From Actinomycetota bacterium (GTDB taxonomy: Bacteria > Actinomycetota > Thermoleophilia > Gaiellales > Gaiellaceae), in contig VAWH01000019.1 in NCBI GenBank assembly GCA_005888315.1, forward strand, positions 1 through 64,000: a DNA stretch of 64,000 bases, read 5' to 3'. Of the stretch, positions 36,918-46,005 are shown in pieces. Positions within the stretch are counted from its first letter, which is position 1, and every line of letters begins with the position of its first letter. Under the pieces are notes generated by a model. The model saw only the letters and a program-made list of their open reading frames with translations. It ran no database searches and was not told the DNA's origin. The position numbers were made by a program, and so were the translations under genes.

Positions 36918-38192
36918 GTGACCACACTCGAACTCCCCGAATCACACCTCCGCGAGAACCCCTACGACATCGCCAGGGAGCAGCTGCGCCGGGTCGCGGA
37001 GCTGTTCGCAGTCGACCCGAACCTCGTCAACGTGCTGCAGGAGTGCAAGAAGGCGGTCGTCGTCTCGGTGCCGGTGTCTATGGACGACGGCAGTATCGAG
37101 GTCTTCGAGGGCTACCGCGTCACGCACAACATCGCCCGCGGGCCGTCGAAGGGCGGCATCCGCTACCACCCGGACGTCGAGCTGGACGAGGTCAAGGCGC
37201 TCGCGATGTGGATGACGTGGAAGTGCGCGCTGATGGGCATCCCATTCGGCGGCGCCAAGGGCGGGATCGCCGTCAATCCGAAGAAGCTCACGCCGGGCGA
37301 GCTGCAGCGGATGACGCGCCGCTACACGAGCGAGATCATCAACGAGATCGGTCCCGAGAAGGACATCCCGGCCCCCGACGTCGGCACAGACGGGTCGGTG
37401 ATGGCATGGATCTTCGACACCTACTCGATGAACAAGGGCCACTCGGTGCTCGGCGTCGTCACCGGCAAGCCGCTCAACATCGGCGGCTCGCTCGGCCGGC
37501 TCGAGGCGACGGCGCACGGCGTCCTCTACTGCATCCAGGAGGCGATTCGCAAGCGGGAGATGCGGATGGACGGCCTGCGCGTGGTCGTCCAGGGCTTCGG
37601 GAACGTCGGCAGCTTCCTGGCCAGGTTCCTCGCCGAGCAGGGCGCGATCGTGATCGGGGTCTCGGACTCGAGTGGGGGGATCTACAACGAGGCAGGTCTC
37701 GACATGGTCGCAGTGCTGGCGCACAAGCAGGAGACCGGCGCCCTCGAGGGACTTCGCGGCGCCGACTCGGTCACGAACGAAGAGCTGCTCCTCCTCGACT
37801 GCGACGTGCTGGCGCCGTGCGCCCTTGAGCAGGTGATCACGACCGCGAACGCCGGCCAGGTGAAGGCGAAGATCATCGCCGAGGGGGCAAACGGGCCGGT
37901 AACTCCCGCCGCGGACGAGATCCTCGACGATCGGGGCATCCTCGTCCTTCCGGACGTGCTCGCCAACGCCGGCGGCGTCGTCGTCTCGTATTTCGAGTGG
38001 GTCCAGGGCCTGCAGGAGTACTTCTGGAAAGAGGACGAGATCAACTCGAAGCTCCGCGACATCACCACGCGCGCGTTCAACGAGACCTGGCGCACGTTCG
38101 AGGAGCGCAAGACGAGCATGCGCCTCGCCGCGTACGGGCTGGCGGTTAGGCGCGTCGCCGATGCGACAATCACGCGTGGGCTCTATCCGTAG
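36918..38192 (+). CDS. gdhA: Glutamate dehydrogenase (Glu/Leu/Phe/Val family)
   Basis: The 424-residue enzyme interconverts glutamate and 2-oxoglutarate plus ammonia. The catalytic Lys is in PFGGAKGGI (about 112), an upstream KGGIRYHP segment binds substrate and VQGFGNVGSF begins the NAD(P) domain. Length and PAPDVGTD segment fit the Glu/Leu/Phe/Val dehydrogenase family. GTG at 36918 has AAGGAG at the right spacing; a TTG at 36876 is possible but would add a poorly supported 14-residue extension. A glutaredoxin-like gene overlaps its 3' end by 32 bases. Confidence 0.92.
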   Translation: MTTLELPESHLRENPYDIAREQLRRVAELFAVDPNLVNVLQECKKAVVVSVPVSMDDGSIEVFEGYRVTHNIARGPSKGGIRYHPDVELDEVKALAMWMTWKCALMGIPFGGAKGGIAVNPKKLTPGELQRMTRRYTSEIINEIGPEKDIPAPDVGTDGSVMAWIFDTYSMNKGHSVLGVVTGKPLNIGGSLGRLEATAHGVLYCIQEAIRKREMRMDGLRVVVQGFGNVGSFLARFLAEQGAIVIGVSDSSGGIYNEAGLDMVAVLAHKQETGALEGLRGADSVTNEELLLLDCDVLAPCALEQVITTANAGQVKAKIIAEGANGPVTPAADEILDDRGILVLPDVLANAGGVVVSYFEWVQGLQEYFWKEDEINSKLRDITTRAFNETWRTFEERKTSMRLAAYGLAVRRVADATITRGLYP

Positions 38193-38442
38193 CCCCCGTG
38201 TAGTTGTCTACAAAGCTGAGGGCTGCCATCTCTGCGAGCGGGCCGGCGCGCAGCTCGCCGAGCTTCGCGCGGAACTGGGGTTCGAGCTGGTCGAGGTCGC
38301 GATCGACGGTGACCCCGAGCTCGAGTCGCGTTACCGCGAGTTGATCCCGGTCGTCGAGATCGACGGCGAGCGCGTCTGCACCTACTACGTGCAGCCCGAG
38401 CCGTTCCGGCGCAAGCTGGCGGCGGCACAAGCGGCGGGTTAA
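38161..38442 (+). CDS. Glutaredoxin-like protein
   Basis: The 93-residue thioredoxin-fold protein has CHLC as its redox motif in VVVYKAEGCHLCERA, then IDGDPELESRY and a cis-proline segment ELIPVVEIDG. It resembles the short glutaredoxin-like DUF836 group. The partner thiol is not known. The ATG at 38161 overlaps the dehydrogenase gene; the later internal start is less likely because the fold begins at about residue 12. Confidence 0.82.
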   Translation: MRQSRVGSIRSPRVVVYKAEGCHLCERAGAQLAELRAELGFELVEVAIDGDPELESRYRELIPVVEIDGERVCTYYVQPEPFRRKLAAAQAAG

Positions 38443-38503
38443 ACGAGGGGTTTGTGACATCACTTCGCGGCGTGGGGAGCGGAATTGGCAGAATGCTCGT
38501 GCG

Positions 38504-39154
38504 GTGTTACAAACTTCTGAGCGCGCGGAGGCTTCGAACGACCGGTTAGGCGTCGGCGTCGCCGCTCGTCTGAGTCGCTATCTCCAAGTCCTGACCCAGT
38601 CGAAGAAGATGGGCAAGGACCGGATCTCCTCGCAGGAGATCGCGGACTACACGAACATCAACGCAACACAGATCCGCCGCGACCTCTCCACCTTCGGGAA
38701 GTTCGGTAAGCGGGGCGTCGGTTACAACATCGACTCGCTGCTCGGCGAGATCCGCAAGATCCTGCGGACGCAAGGGCAGCACAACGTCGCGCTCGTCGGG
38801 GCCGGGCGACTCGGGCAGGCGATCGCGAGCTCGCCGATCTTCGCCGAGCACGGGATCAACATCGCCGCGGTCTTCGACACGGATCCCGAGAAGGTGGGAC
38901 GCGAGGTCGGCTCGATGCCCGTCAGCGACTACCGGCAGCTTCGGGACGCGGTTCGCGAGAAGAACATCATCGTCGGCGTCATCGCGGTGCCGGCGGACAG
39001 CTCGCAGGAGGTCGCCGACGAGCTGGTCGCCGCGGGCGTCAAGATCATCTTCAACTACTCCGAGGCGCTGCTCGACGTTCCGCACGACGTGCAGGTGCAC
39101 ACGTCCAATCCGGCCGTGGAGCTCTTGCACGCGCTCTACTTCCACCTGACCTAA
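38504..39154 (+). CDS. rex: Redox-sensing transcriptional repressor Rex
   Basis: Rex (216 residues) is a dimeric repressor that senses the NADH/NAD+ ratio. The N-terminal winged helix (about 15-85: SRYLQVLTQSKKMG, SSQEIADYTNINATQIRRDLSTFG) binds DNA and the Rossmann domain (VALVGAGRLGQAI, about 98) binds NADH. ALYFHLT is the usual C-terminal swapped helix. The GTG at 38504 follows a CAGAAT -10-like box by nine bases. A TTGTGA half site at 38452 has no proper partner. Confidence 0.93.
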   Translation: MLQTSERAEASNDRLGVGVAARLSRYLQVLTQSKKMGKDRISSQEIADYTNINATQIRRDLSTFGKFGKRGVGYNIDSLLGEIRKILRTQGQHNVALVGAGRLGQAIASSPIFAEHGINIAAVFDTDPEKVGREVGSMPVSDYRQLRDAVREKNIIVGVIAVPADSSQEVADELVAAGVKIIFNYSEALLDVPHDVQVHTSNPAVELLHALYFHLT

Positions 39155-39307
39155 CGGGCCGCGAACGCGTCTGCAGCGGACGGGCTTCCCTGTAAAGGAA
39201 GTGCAACTTTTCGTCCACACCCGTCCGCGCGCGACAGTTCGCGGGGACAGTCCCCGGTTTTCGTCCCGCGCCGTGCCGCCGCGAGCGCGGACGAGGAGGC
39301 TTCGGCC
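39155..39307 (+). other. Spacer with hairpins and a ribosome-binding site
   Basis: No gene is seen. CTTCC-CTGTAAA-GGAAG (39185-39201) and CGGGG-ACAGT-CCCCG (39242-39256) are inverted repeats. GAGGAGG (39293-39299) serves the glycosyltransferase start. Confidence 0.55.
39242..39261 (+). terminator. Possible intrinsic terminator after rex
   Basis: CGGGG-ACAGT-CCCCG is followed by G and TTTT (39258-39261), the best terminator-like structure between rex and the glycosyltransferase gene. The stem is short. Confidence 0.4.
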
Positions 39308-40555
39308 GTGAAGATCGTCTTCTGGCACGGGTACCTGCTCGGCGGCACGGGCTCGAACGTCTACACGCGCGCGCTCGCGCGGGCCTGGAGCCGGCTGGGC
39401 CACGAGGTCGTGGTCGTCTGCCAGGAGCGCAACCCGGGCGCCTACGACCTCGGCGGCGCCCGCGTCGTCCGGCCCGAGCTGCCGGACCGCCTGCTGCCGG
39501 TGTTCGTGCTCGACCGTTACGAAGGGCTCCAGCCGAAGCTCCTCCAAGACCTGATGGCGGCGGAACGCGACCGCTACGTCGAAGCGAACGCCGCCGCCGT
39601 TCGCGCCGAGCTCCCCGCGGATCTCGTCTTCGCCAACCACGTGCTGCCGGGCGGCGCCGTGGCCGCCGCCGCGGGTGCCCCGTACGCCGTGAAGGCACAC
39701 GGCTCCGAGCTCGAATACTCGCTCCGCGCCAGCGCCGAGCTGGCTGAACGAGGCAGGGAGTCGCTCGAGCAGGCCCGCGCCGTCTTCGTGGGCTCGGCCC
39801 ACATCCGGGCCGTGCTCGAAGACGTCGTCGGCCACGTCGACCGCGTCCACGAGGTGCCGCCGGGCGTCGACGTCGACGAGTTCGCCCCTGAAGATCGGCG
39901 CGAGGCGCTCGCCCACCTGCTCGACGAGGCCCGTCGCGATCCGCCGAATCCCGCCAACGCGGCAGAGCGGCTCCCCGACGAGGGCAACGCCGACCGGCTG
40001 GCGGCCTGGTTCGAGAGCGCAGAGCCGACTGTTCTCTACTTCGGCAAGCTCCTCTACAACAAGGGCGTCCACCTCCTCTTCGAAGCGCTACGCGAAACCG
40101 GCGCCCGTGCCGTCGTCGTCGGCTTCGGGGACTATCGCGCCGAGCTCGAGCGAATCGCGGCCCCGCGAACCCTCTTCACCGGCCCGCTCGAGCACCGGCA
40201 TCTCGTGCACCTGATCCCACTCTGCGAGGTGACGGTCGTGCCCTCGATCTTTCCCGAGGCTTTCGGGATGGTCGCCGCCGAGGCGGCGGCGGCCGGCTCG
40301 CTGCCGCTCGTCGCCCGCCACTCGGGCCTCGCCGAAATCGCCGACGGCTTCGCCGCCGAATACCCCGCCGCCTACAGCGGGCTGACCAGCTTCGAGACCG
40401 GCAACTCGCACGACCTCGCCGCCAAGCTCGGCCGCCTGCTCGAGCTGCCCGACCAAGAGCGGCAGAGCCTCCGCGAGGCGGCGCGCCGGGCCGTCGTCGA
40501 GCGCTGGAGCTGGGAGCAGGTCGCGGTGAGATTGCTCCAACCCTTCACCAACTAA
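39308..40555 (+). CDS. Glycosyltransferase family 4
   Basis: The 415-residue enzyme has two Rossmann-like halves. The N-terminal half opens with the GT4 donor-side glycine loop (WHGYLLGGTGSNVYTRALAR). The C-terminal half has the ADP-sugar segment LYFGKLLYNKGVHLL and the E-x7-E motif (FPEAFGMVAAEAAAAG, about residue 315). Its relatives include MshA and BshA, which make the sugar part of mycothiol and bacillithiol, but the acceptor cannot be read from sequence. The GTG has GAGGAGG eight bases upstream. A glutamate-cysteine-ligase-like gene follows after 12 bases. Confidence 0.82.
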   Translation: MKIVFWHGYLLGGTGSNVYTRALARAWSRLGHEVVVVCQERNPGAYDLGGARVVRPELPDRLLPVFVLDRYEGLQPKLLQDLMAAERDRYVEANAAAVRAELPADLVFANHVLPGGAVAAAAGAPYAVKAHGSELEYSLRASAELAERGRESLEQARAVFVGSAHIRAVLEDVVGHVDRVHEVPPGVDVDEFAPEDRREALAHLLDEARRDPPNPANAAERLPDEGNADRLAAWFESAEPTVLYFGKLLYNKGVHLLFEALRETGARAVVVGFGDYRAELERIAAPRTLFTGPLEHRHLVHLIPLCEVTVVPSIFPEAFGMVAAEAAAAGSLPLVARHSGLAEIADGFAAEYPAAYSGLTSFETGNSHDLAAKLGRLLELPDQERQSLREAARRAVVERWSWEQVAVRLLQPFTN

Positions 40556-40558
40556 AGT
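40553..40558 (+). promoter_or_regulatory. -10 box of the carboxylate-amine ligase gene
   Basis: TAAAGT overlaps the glycosyltransferase stop codon and ends nine bases before ATG 40568. The ligase may therefore have its own leaderless transcript. Confidence 0.35.
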
Positions 40559-40567
40559 GACGCCCCC

Positions 40568-41725
40568 ATGGGTGACACGCAGCGGCTTACCCCCGATGAA
40601 CAGATCCGCTCTGCGCGGGAGGCGTACGAAAACGGCCGGGACTTCACTGTCGCAGTCGAGGAGGAGTTCGCGGTGCTCGACCCCGAGACGCTTTCACTCG
40701 CGAACCGCTTCGAGGAGCTGCAATCGGCCGCCAAGGGAACGCCCCTCGAAGAGCACCTCGTCGGCGAGCTGATTGCCTCCGAGGTCGAGGTTCGCACGGG
40801 CCGCTGCGACAGCTTCGCCGAGGCGGCCGCGAAGATCGGCGAGCGGCGCACACAACTCGACGAGCTCGCGGGCGGCCTCGGGATCGCGCTCGCCGCGGTC
40901 GGCACCCATCCCTGGAGTCCCTGGCAGGAGCAGCGGATCATCGACACGCCGCACTACCGCGCGAACGATGAGCTGCTCCGTTACGTCGTCTGGCGCAACA
41001 ACACCTTCGGCCTGCACGTCCACGTTGGGATCCGAGGCGCCGACCGCGCGATCGCCGTCTGCAATGGGTTGCGGAACTACCTACCGGAGCTGCTCGCCGT
41101 CTCGGCGAGCTCGCCGTTCGTGGAAGGCGTCTTCACGCATCTGCACTCGGCGCGCACCGAGATCTTCACGCGCACGTTCCCGCGCTGCGGCGTTCCGGAC
41201 GCCTACGAGAGCTGGCGTGCCTACGAGGAATACGTCCGCTTCCTCTACGACACGCGCTCGATCGCCGAGCACACGCAGATCTGGTGGAGCGTGCGCCCGC
41301 ACCTGGCCTTTCCGACCGTCGAGATCCGGATCTGCGATGCACAGCCCGACCTCGAAGAGTCGCGCTCGCTCGCGGCCCTTGCTTATGCGCTGACGGCCAG
41401 GATCGCGCGGGCGCTCGACGAGGGCGAGCCGCTGCTCGACTACCCGCACCGGCTGATCGAGGAGAACTTCTGGCGCGCGATCCGGTACGGCCTTGCGGGC
41501 GAGCTGATCGACCTCGCGAGCGGCGACGTCCGTCCGGCCCGTGCGCACCTCGAGCGCCTGCTCGAATGGGTCGCCCCGCTTGCCGAGGAGCTCGGCGCGG
41601 CGCAGTATCTGGCCGTGCCGACCGCGAACTCCGCCGAGCGCCAGACGGCTCAGCACGAGGATGGCGCGACGATGGAGGAAATCTACGCCGGGCTCGTGCG
41701 TCAGGGAGCGACAGTTCGTGGCTGA
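40568..41725 (+). CDS. Carboxylate-amine ligase, YbdK/GCS2 type
   Basis: The 385-residue enzyme belongs to the glutamate-cysteine ligase family 2: VAVEEEFAVLDPETL supplies the N-terminal acidic metal ligands, NTFGLHVHVG the central His pair and HLAFPTVEIRICD the ATP site. Such enzymes join an amine to a glutamate gamma-carboxyl; YbdK has weak glutamate-cysteine ligase activity. It is immediately downstream of a GT4 glycosyltransferase and shares eight bases with the DUF1844 gene. The substrate pair is unknown. Confidence 0.82.
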   Translation: MGDTQRLTPDEQIRSAREAYENGRDFTVAVEEEFAVLDPETLSLANRFEELQSAAKGTPLEEHLVGELIASEVEVRTGRCDSFAEAAAKIGERRTQLDELAGGLGIALAAVGTHPWSPWQEQRIIDTPHYRANDELLRYVVWRNNTFGLHVHVGIRGADRAIAVCNGLRNYLPELLAVSASSPFVEGVFTHLHSARTEIFTRTFPRCGVPDAYESWRAYEEYVRFLYDTRSIAEHTQIWWSVRPHLAFPTVEIRICDAQPDLEESRSLAALAYALTARIARALDEGEPLLDYPHRLIEENFWRAIRYGLAGELIDLASGDVRPARAHLERLLEWVAPLAEELGAAQYLAVPTANSAERQTAQHEDGATMEEIYAGLVRQGATVRG

Positions 41726-42044
41726 GGAAGAACCGCAGCAGCCGCCGGAAACCGAGCAGGAGCTGGTCGAGCAGCTCCAGGCGGAGCTCAGCCGGCTCCA
41801 GGTCTCGGATCTGCTCGTCCAAACCGTCTACACGATCTCGTCGCTGGGCTACCACCGCTTGAGCGGCGACAACAAGGATCTCGACCAGGCCCGTCTGGCG
41901 ATCGAGGCGTTGAAGGCGCTGGTTCCCGTGCTCCAAGGGACGGTCGCCGACGAGGTGGTTCGCGACTTCAACCAGGTGCTCGCGAACATGCAGCTCGCCT
42001 ACGCCTCGGCAGCCGCGGAGGGGCCGGCGGAGGAGAATCCCTAG
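41718..42044 (+). CDS. DUF1844 family protein
   Basis: The 108-residue protein is helical and matches DUF1844 by the motif VSDLLVQTVYTISSLGYHRL and an acidic N-terminus. The family has unknown function and occurs widely in actinobacteria and myxobacteria. The GTG at 41718 lies in the last codons of the ligase with GGGAG upstream. Its final residues are Glu/Ala/Pro-rich. Confidence 0.75.
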   Translation: MAEEEPQQPPETEQELVEQLQAELSRLQVSDLLVQTVYTISSLGYHRLSGDNKDLDQARLAIEALKALVPVLQGTVADEVVRDFNQVLANMQLAYASAAAEGPAEENP

Positions 42045-42080
42045 GCTCTGTCGCCTGAACCTGTTACAAGCTGGTCGAGG

Positions 42081-43865
42081 ATGACCGGGGGTCTGAAACC
42101 AGTGAAGCGCGTCCAGGTGCTGCTCGCGCTGGTGGGGGCGTCTCTCCTGCTCGCAGCGCCGGGCACTGCGCTCGGTCACCCGCGCGGCGTCATGCCGATT
42201 GCGGCCTCGACCCGTCCGGTGCCCATTCCGATTCCACAGCCGTTCGGCGTCACAGCGCCGGTGGCTCTCGATTACTGGGGCGGACCGGTGATGCCGTTTA
42301 CCGAGAACGCGATCGTGCTCTGGGGCGCCGCAGGCCACACGAGCTCCTTGACCGCCGGCCTGCCGGGGTTCCTGACGGCTATCGCCGGTGCAGGCAACGC
42401 GAATCCCTACAACATCGCGCTCGATTATCCAACCCAGGGCCTGAGCGGCACGACCTCGAACCAGCCGCTCACGCTTGCAAGCCGTTATCTCGGCGCGTTC
42501 ACGATCACCCCCTCGATCTCCGCGACCACCATCAGCGACGATCAGGTCGCGGCGGAGCTGGCCGCCCAGATCGGCGCCGGCGCCCTGCCTCCCCCGCGGG
42601 TCGCCTTCGGCGGCCCGGTCACTGAGTACTACGTCATGTTCCCGCCGGCGGACACCGTCTGCCTCGGAAGCGACTGCTCGAACGTCCAGTTCTGTGCGTA
42701 CCACTCCAACTCCGTCTACGCGGGCACGCCGTTCACGTATGCGGTCCTGCCGGAGAGCACGCCTCCGAACTCCGGCTGCGGAGCGAGTAGCGGAGGCGAC
42801 GGCTTCGGGAACCTGACCTCGATGACGAGCCACGAGCTCGTCGAGTCGGTGACGGACCCCGAGATTGGCTCAGCCTTCGGGTTGGCCCCGCCACTCGGCT
42901 GGTACGACGCAGTCAACGGCGAGGTTGCCGACATCTGCGCCGGTCCCGGCGACCAGGCAAGCCTGGCCTTCGGCGGGAGCACTTGGTTCGTGCAGAAGGA
43001 ATGGAGCAACGTCGAGCACGCATGCATCGCCTCGCACACACCCGGCGGCCTGAGGGGCGTGGCCGCCGCCTTCACGACGTCGGCGGGCGCAGGGAGTGCG
43101 CTCACGTTCGACGCGAGCGCGAGCAGCTCGCCGAATGGAAGCCCGGCGATCGCGAGCTACGCATGGGACTGGGGCGACGGAAGCTCGAGCACCGGCGCGT
43201 CGCCGACGATCGCCCACACGTTCGCCACACCCGGGGCGCGCCTGGTGACGCTGATCGCCACGGACGCGAGCCGAGCGAGCGGCGCGCAGTTCGCCACCGT
43301 GACTACGCGAAATTTGAGCGTCGGCGTCAGCGGGCCCGGCCAGGTGACGAGCGCGCCGAGCGGCGTCAGTTGCGGCGGGACGTGTGGCGCCAACTTCCTC
43401 GACGGAGCGGCTGTGTCGCTGACCGCTGCGCCCGGTCCGGGGGCTGCCTTCTCGGGTTGGAGCGGCGACTGCGCCGGCCAGCCCGCGACGTGCGCGGTGA
43501 CGATGAACGCCGCCCGGACGGCAACTGCGAGCTTCACCCCGCTCTGCGTGGTGCCGAACCTCAGCGGCCAAACGCTTGGGGCGGCAGAGACGGCACTGCC
43601 GGCGGCGCACTGTTCGGCAGGAACAATCAGGTCGGTCTACTCCAGGGTCGTCGCCAAAGGCCGGGTTGTCTCGCAAAGCGCGCCTGCCGGCCAGCAGCTC
43701 GCCAACGGGACCTCGGTCAACCTGGCCGTCAGCAAGGGGCGGCGACCCGCGAAGGTGACGCTTTGCTACCGGCACCACACGGTTCACGTGACCAAGGCGG
43801 TCGCGAGAAGGCTTCGCCGGCACGGCGCGAAGCTCGGCACTTGTCGCAAGGTGAGGCGCCGCTAG
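42081..43865 (+). CDS. Secreted protein with HELVE-TDP, PKD and PASTA-like domains
   Basis: The 594-residue product begins with a signal peptide (about 9-33). A central domain has a zinc-protease-like segment MTSHELVESVTDPE (about 250) with WYDAVNGEVADIC after it, then a PKD domain (about 325-405, YAWDWGDGSSSTG), a glycine-rich repeat with two CxGxC pairs (about 420-480) and a PASTA-like module (about 490-555, VVPNLSGQTLGAAETAL). The C-terminus is basic and Cys-containing. A surface or cell-wall-binding role is likely; peptidase activity is unproven. ATG 42081 has a weak ribosome-binding site. Confidence 0.65.
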   Translation: MTGGLKPVKRVQVLLALVGASLLLAAPGTALGHPRGVMPIAASTRPVPIPIPQPFGVTAPVALDYWGGPVMPFTENAIVLWGAAGHTSSLTAGLPGFLTAIAGAGNANPYNIALDYPTQGLSGTTSNQPLTLASRYLGAFTITPSISATTISDDQVAAELAAQIGAGALPPPRVAFGGPVTEYYVMFPPADTVCLGSDCSNVQFCAYHSNSVYAGTPFTYAVLPESTPPNSGCGASSGGDGFGNLTSMTSHELVESVTDPEIGSAFGLAPPLGWYDAVNGEVADICAGPGDQASLAFGGSTWFVQKEWSNVEHACIASHTPGGLRGVAAAFTTSAGAGSALTFDASASSSPNGSPAIASYAWDWGDGSSSTGASPTIAHTFATPGARLVTLIATDASRASGAQFATVTTRNLSVGVSGPGQVTSAPSGVSCGGTCGANFLDGAAVSLTAAPGPGAAFSGWSGDCAGQPATCAVTMNAARTATASFTPLCVVPNLSGQTLGAAETALPAAHCSAGTIRSVYSRVVAKGRVVSQSAPAGQQLANGTSVNLAVSKGRRPAKVTLCYRHHTVHVTKAVARRLRRHGAKLGTCRKVRRR

Positions 43866-43931
43866 CGCCGGCGCTGCGGCGCACCCGCGGCGCGTTTGAT
43901 AGAAACTGCGCCGCGCCGGGGCATCCCGGCG
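43864..43931 (+). promoter_or_regulatory. Structured leader of hppA
   Basis: Three adjacent inverted repeats occur after the stop of the secreted protein: AGCGCCGGCGCT (43864-43875), CGGCGCGTTT-GATAG-AAAC-T-GCGCCG (43888-43913, one bulge) and CGCCGGG-GCAT-CCCGGCG (43914-43931). The last two are directly adjacent. A ribosome-binding site GAGGGAGG lies beyond them. They may end the upstream transcript or form an RNA control element. Confidence 0.5.
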
Positions 43932-43953
43932 CTGACTTTGTGAGGGAGGCGGA

Positions 43954-46005
43954 TTGAGCGGGTTTTTCCACCATCACACCGTGCTGTTCGCGCTTCTCTG
44001 TGCGGGCGCGGCGATCGGGTTCGGGATCGGGCTGACCGTCTGGGTGCTCGGCCAGGCTGCCGGGACGGAGCGCATGCGCGAGATCAGCCGCGCGGTGCAG
44101 GAGGGAGCGGCCGCCTACCTCAGGCGCCAGTACACGACGATCGGCCTCGTCTCGATCCTGCCTTTCCTCCTGATCGGCTTCTACCACAAGCTCGGCTGGG
44201 GCACGGCCGTCGGCTTCCTGATCGGAGCGGGCCTCTCGGCCGCGGCCGGATTCATCGGCATGAACGTCGCCGTGCGCGCCAACGTCCGGACCGCGGAGGC
44301 GGCCCGCCATGGCCTCAAGCCCGCCCTCAACGTCGCGTTTCGTGCCGGCTCGGTGACGGGCCTGCTCGTCGTCGGCCTGGGCCTGTTCGGCGTCGCCGGC
44401 TACTACGGGATCCTGACGGGCTGGTTCGACAAGTCGCAGGACGCGGCGATCCGTGACCTGATCGGCCTCGCCTTCGGCGGCTCGCTGATCTCGGTCTTCG
44501 CGCGTCTCGGCGGCGGCATCTACACGAAGGCCGCCGACGTCGGCGCCGACCTCGTCGGCAAGATCGAGGCCGGGATCCCCGAGGACGACCCCCGCAACCC
44601 GGCCGTGATCGCCGACAACGTGGGCGACAACGTGGGGGACTGCGCCGGCATGGCCGCCGACCTGTTCGAGACCTACGCCGTCACCGCCGTCGCCGTGATG
44701 CTGCTGGGCCTGAGCTTCCCGTTCCACGGGCGCTTGCCGCTCTATCCGCTCGCCCTCGGCGGCATCTCGATTCTCGCCTCGATCGTCGGTGTCTTCTTCG
44801 CTCGCGTCGGGCGCCGCGGCTCGATCATGAACGCGCTCTACAAGGCGGTCTTCGTTGCGACCTTCCTCTCCGCGCTGGGGTTCATCCCGGTCACGCTCGC
44901 CTTCGACGACAACTCGAAGTACAGCTTCTCCGACCTCTACGTCTCGTCGATCGTCGGGCTCGTCGTCACTTTCCTGCTCGTCGCGATCACCGAGTTCTAC
45001 ACGGGCACGCGCTGGCGCCCGGTGAAGTCGATCTCGCGCGCCTCGCAGACAGGGCACGCGACGAACATCATCGAGGGCCTCGCCGTCGGGATGCAGGCGA
45101 CGGCCGCCCCGGTGATCGTGATCGCCGCCGGAATCCTGGTCGCCCACCACTTCGCGGGCCTGTACGGGATCGGCGTCGCCGTGATGGCGCAGCTCTCGAT
45201 GACGGGCCTGATCGTCGCCCTGGACGCGTACGGCCCGGTCACCGACAACGCGGGCGGGATCGCCGAGATGGCGGAGCTGCCGGAATCGGTGCGCGCGATC
45301 ACCGATCCGCTCGACGCGGTCGGGAACACGACCAAGGCGGTCACGAAGGGGTACGCGATCGGCTCGGCCGCCCTGGCCGCCCTCGTGCTGTTCGACAGCT
45401 ACCACAGCGAGCTCGACCGTCAGGGCTTGAACGGGATCACCTTCGCGCTCGACGACGCCTGGGTGATCGCAGGTCTGTTCATCGGCGGTCTGATGCCTTT
45501 CCTGTTCGCCTCGCTCGCGATGGAGGCCGTGGGCCGCGTAGGCGGTCAGGTCGTGACCGAGGTGCGACGCCAGTTCCGCGAGATCCCGGGGATCATGGAA
45601 GGCACGGCCCGGCCCGAGTACGGGCGGGCGATCGACATCGTCACCGGCTCGGCGATCAAGAGCATGCTGCTGCCGGCTTTGATCCCGATCGCGTTCCCGA
45701 TCATCATCGGCGTCATCAACGCCCGCATGCTCGGCGGCCTGCTGATCGGGACGATCGTCACCGGCCTCTTCCTCGCGATCGCGATGACCTCGGGCGGCGG
45801 CGCCTGGGACAACGCGAAGAAGCTGATCGAGGACGGCGCCTATGGCGGCAAGGGCTCAGAGGCCCACGCGGCCGCGGTCACGGGGGATACGGTCGGCGAT
45901 CCCTACAAGGACACCGCTGGCCCGGCGATCAACCCGATGATCAAGATCACGAACATCGTCGCGATCCTGATCATTCCGCTGCTCGTGTCGATTCACGGCC
46001 CTTAA
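43954..46005 (+). CDS. hppA: K+-independent membrane H+-pyrophosphatase
   Basis: The 683-residue protein has about 16 membrane helices and pumps protons using pyrophosphate hydrolysis. The catalytic motifs DVGADLVGK and [21 protein letters not shown] (about 220) are intact. The segment [18 protein letters not shown] contains Lys and Thr at the positions that separate K+-independent from K+-dependent enzymes, so this is predicted to be the K+-independent proton pump. The TTG start follows GAGGGAGG at the right distance. Its stop overlaps the KimA-like gene's stop as TTAA. It begins a potassium and membrane-energy island. Confidence 0.95.
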   Translation: MSGFFHHHTVLFALLCAGAAIGFGIGLTVWVLGQAAGTERMREISRAVQEGAAAYLRRQYTTIGLVSILPFLLIGFYHKLGWGTAVGFLIGAGLSAAAGFIGMNVAVRANVRTAEAARHGLKPALNVAFRAGSVTGLLVVGLGLFGVAGYYGILTGWFDKSQDAAIRDLIGLAFGGSLISVFARLGGGIYTKAADVGADLVGKIEAGIPEDDPRNPAVIADNVGDNVGDCAGMAADLFETYAVTAVAVMLLGLSFPFHGRLPLYPLALGGISILASIVGVFFARVGRRGSIMNALYKAVFVATFLSALGFIPVTLAFDDNSKYSFSDLYVSSIVGLVVTFLLVAITEFYTGTRWRPVKSISRASQTGHATNIIEGLAVGMQATAAPVIVIAAGILVAHHFAGLYGIGVAVMAQLSMTGLIVALDAYGPVTDNAGGIAEMAELPESVRAITDPLDAVGNTTKAVTKGYAIGSAALAALVLFDSYHSELDRQGLNGITFALDDAWVIAGLFIGGLMPFLFASLAMEAVGRVGGQVVTEVRRQFREIPGIMEGTARPEYGRAIDIVTGSAIKSMLLPALIPIAFPIIIGVINARMLGGLLIGTIVTGLFLAIAMTSGGGAWDNAKKLIEDGAYGGKGSEAHAAAVTGDTVGDPYKDTAGPAINPMIKITNIVAILIIPLLVSIHGP

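Noticed and set aside
38452-38463. TTGTGA half site as a Rex operator before rex
   Set aside because: The partner TCACAA at the correct spacing is missing; GTGA-CA-TCAC has the wrong spacer.
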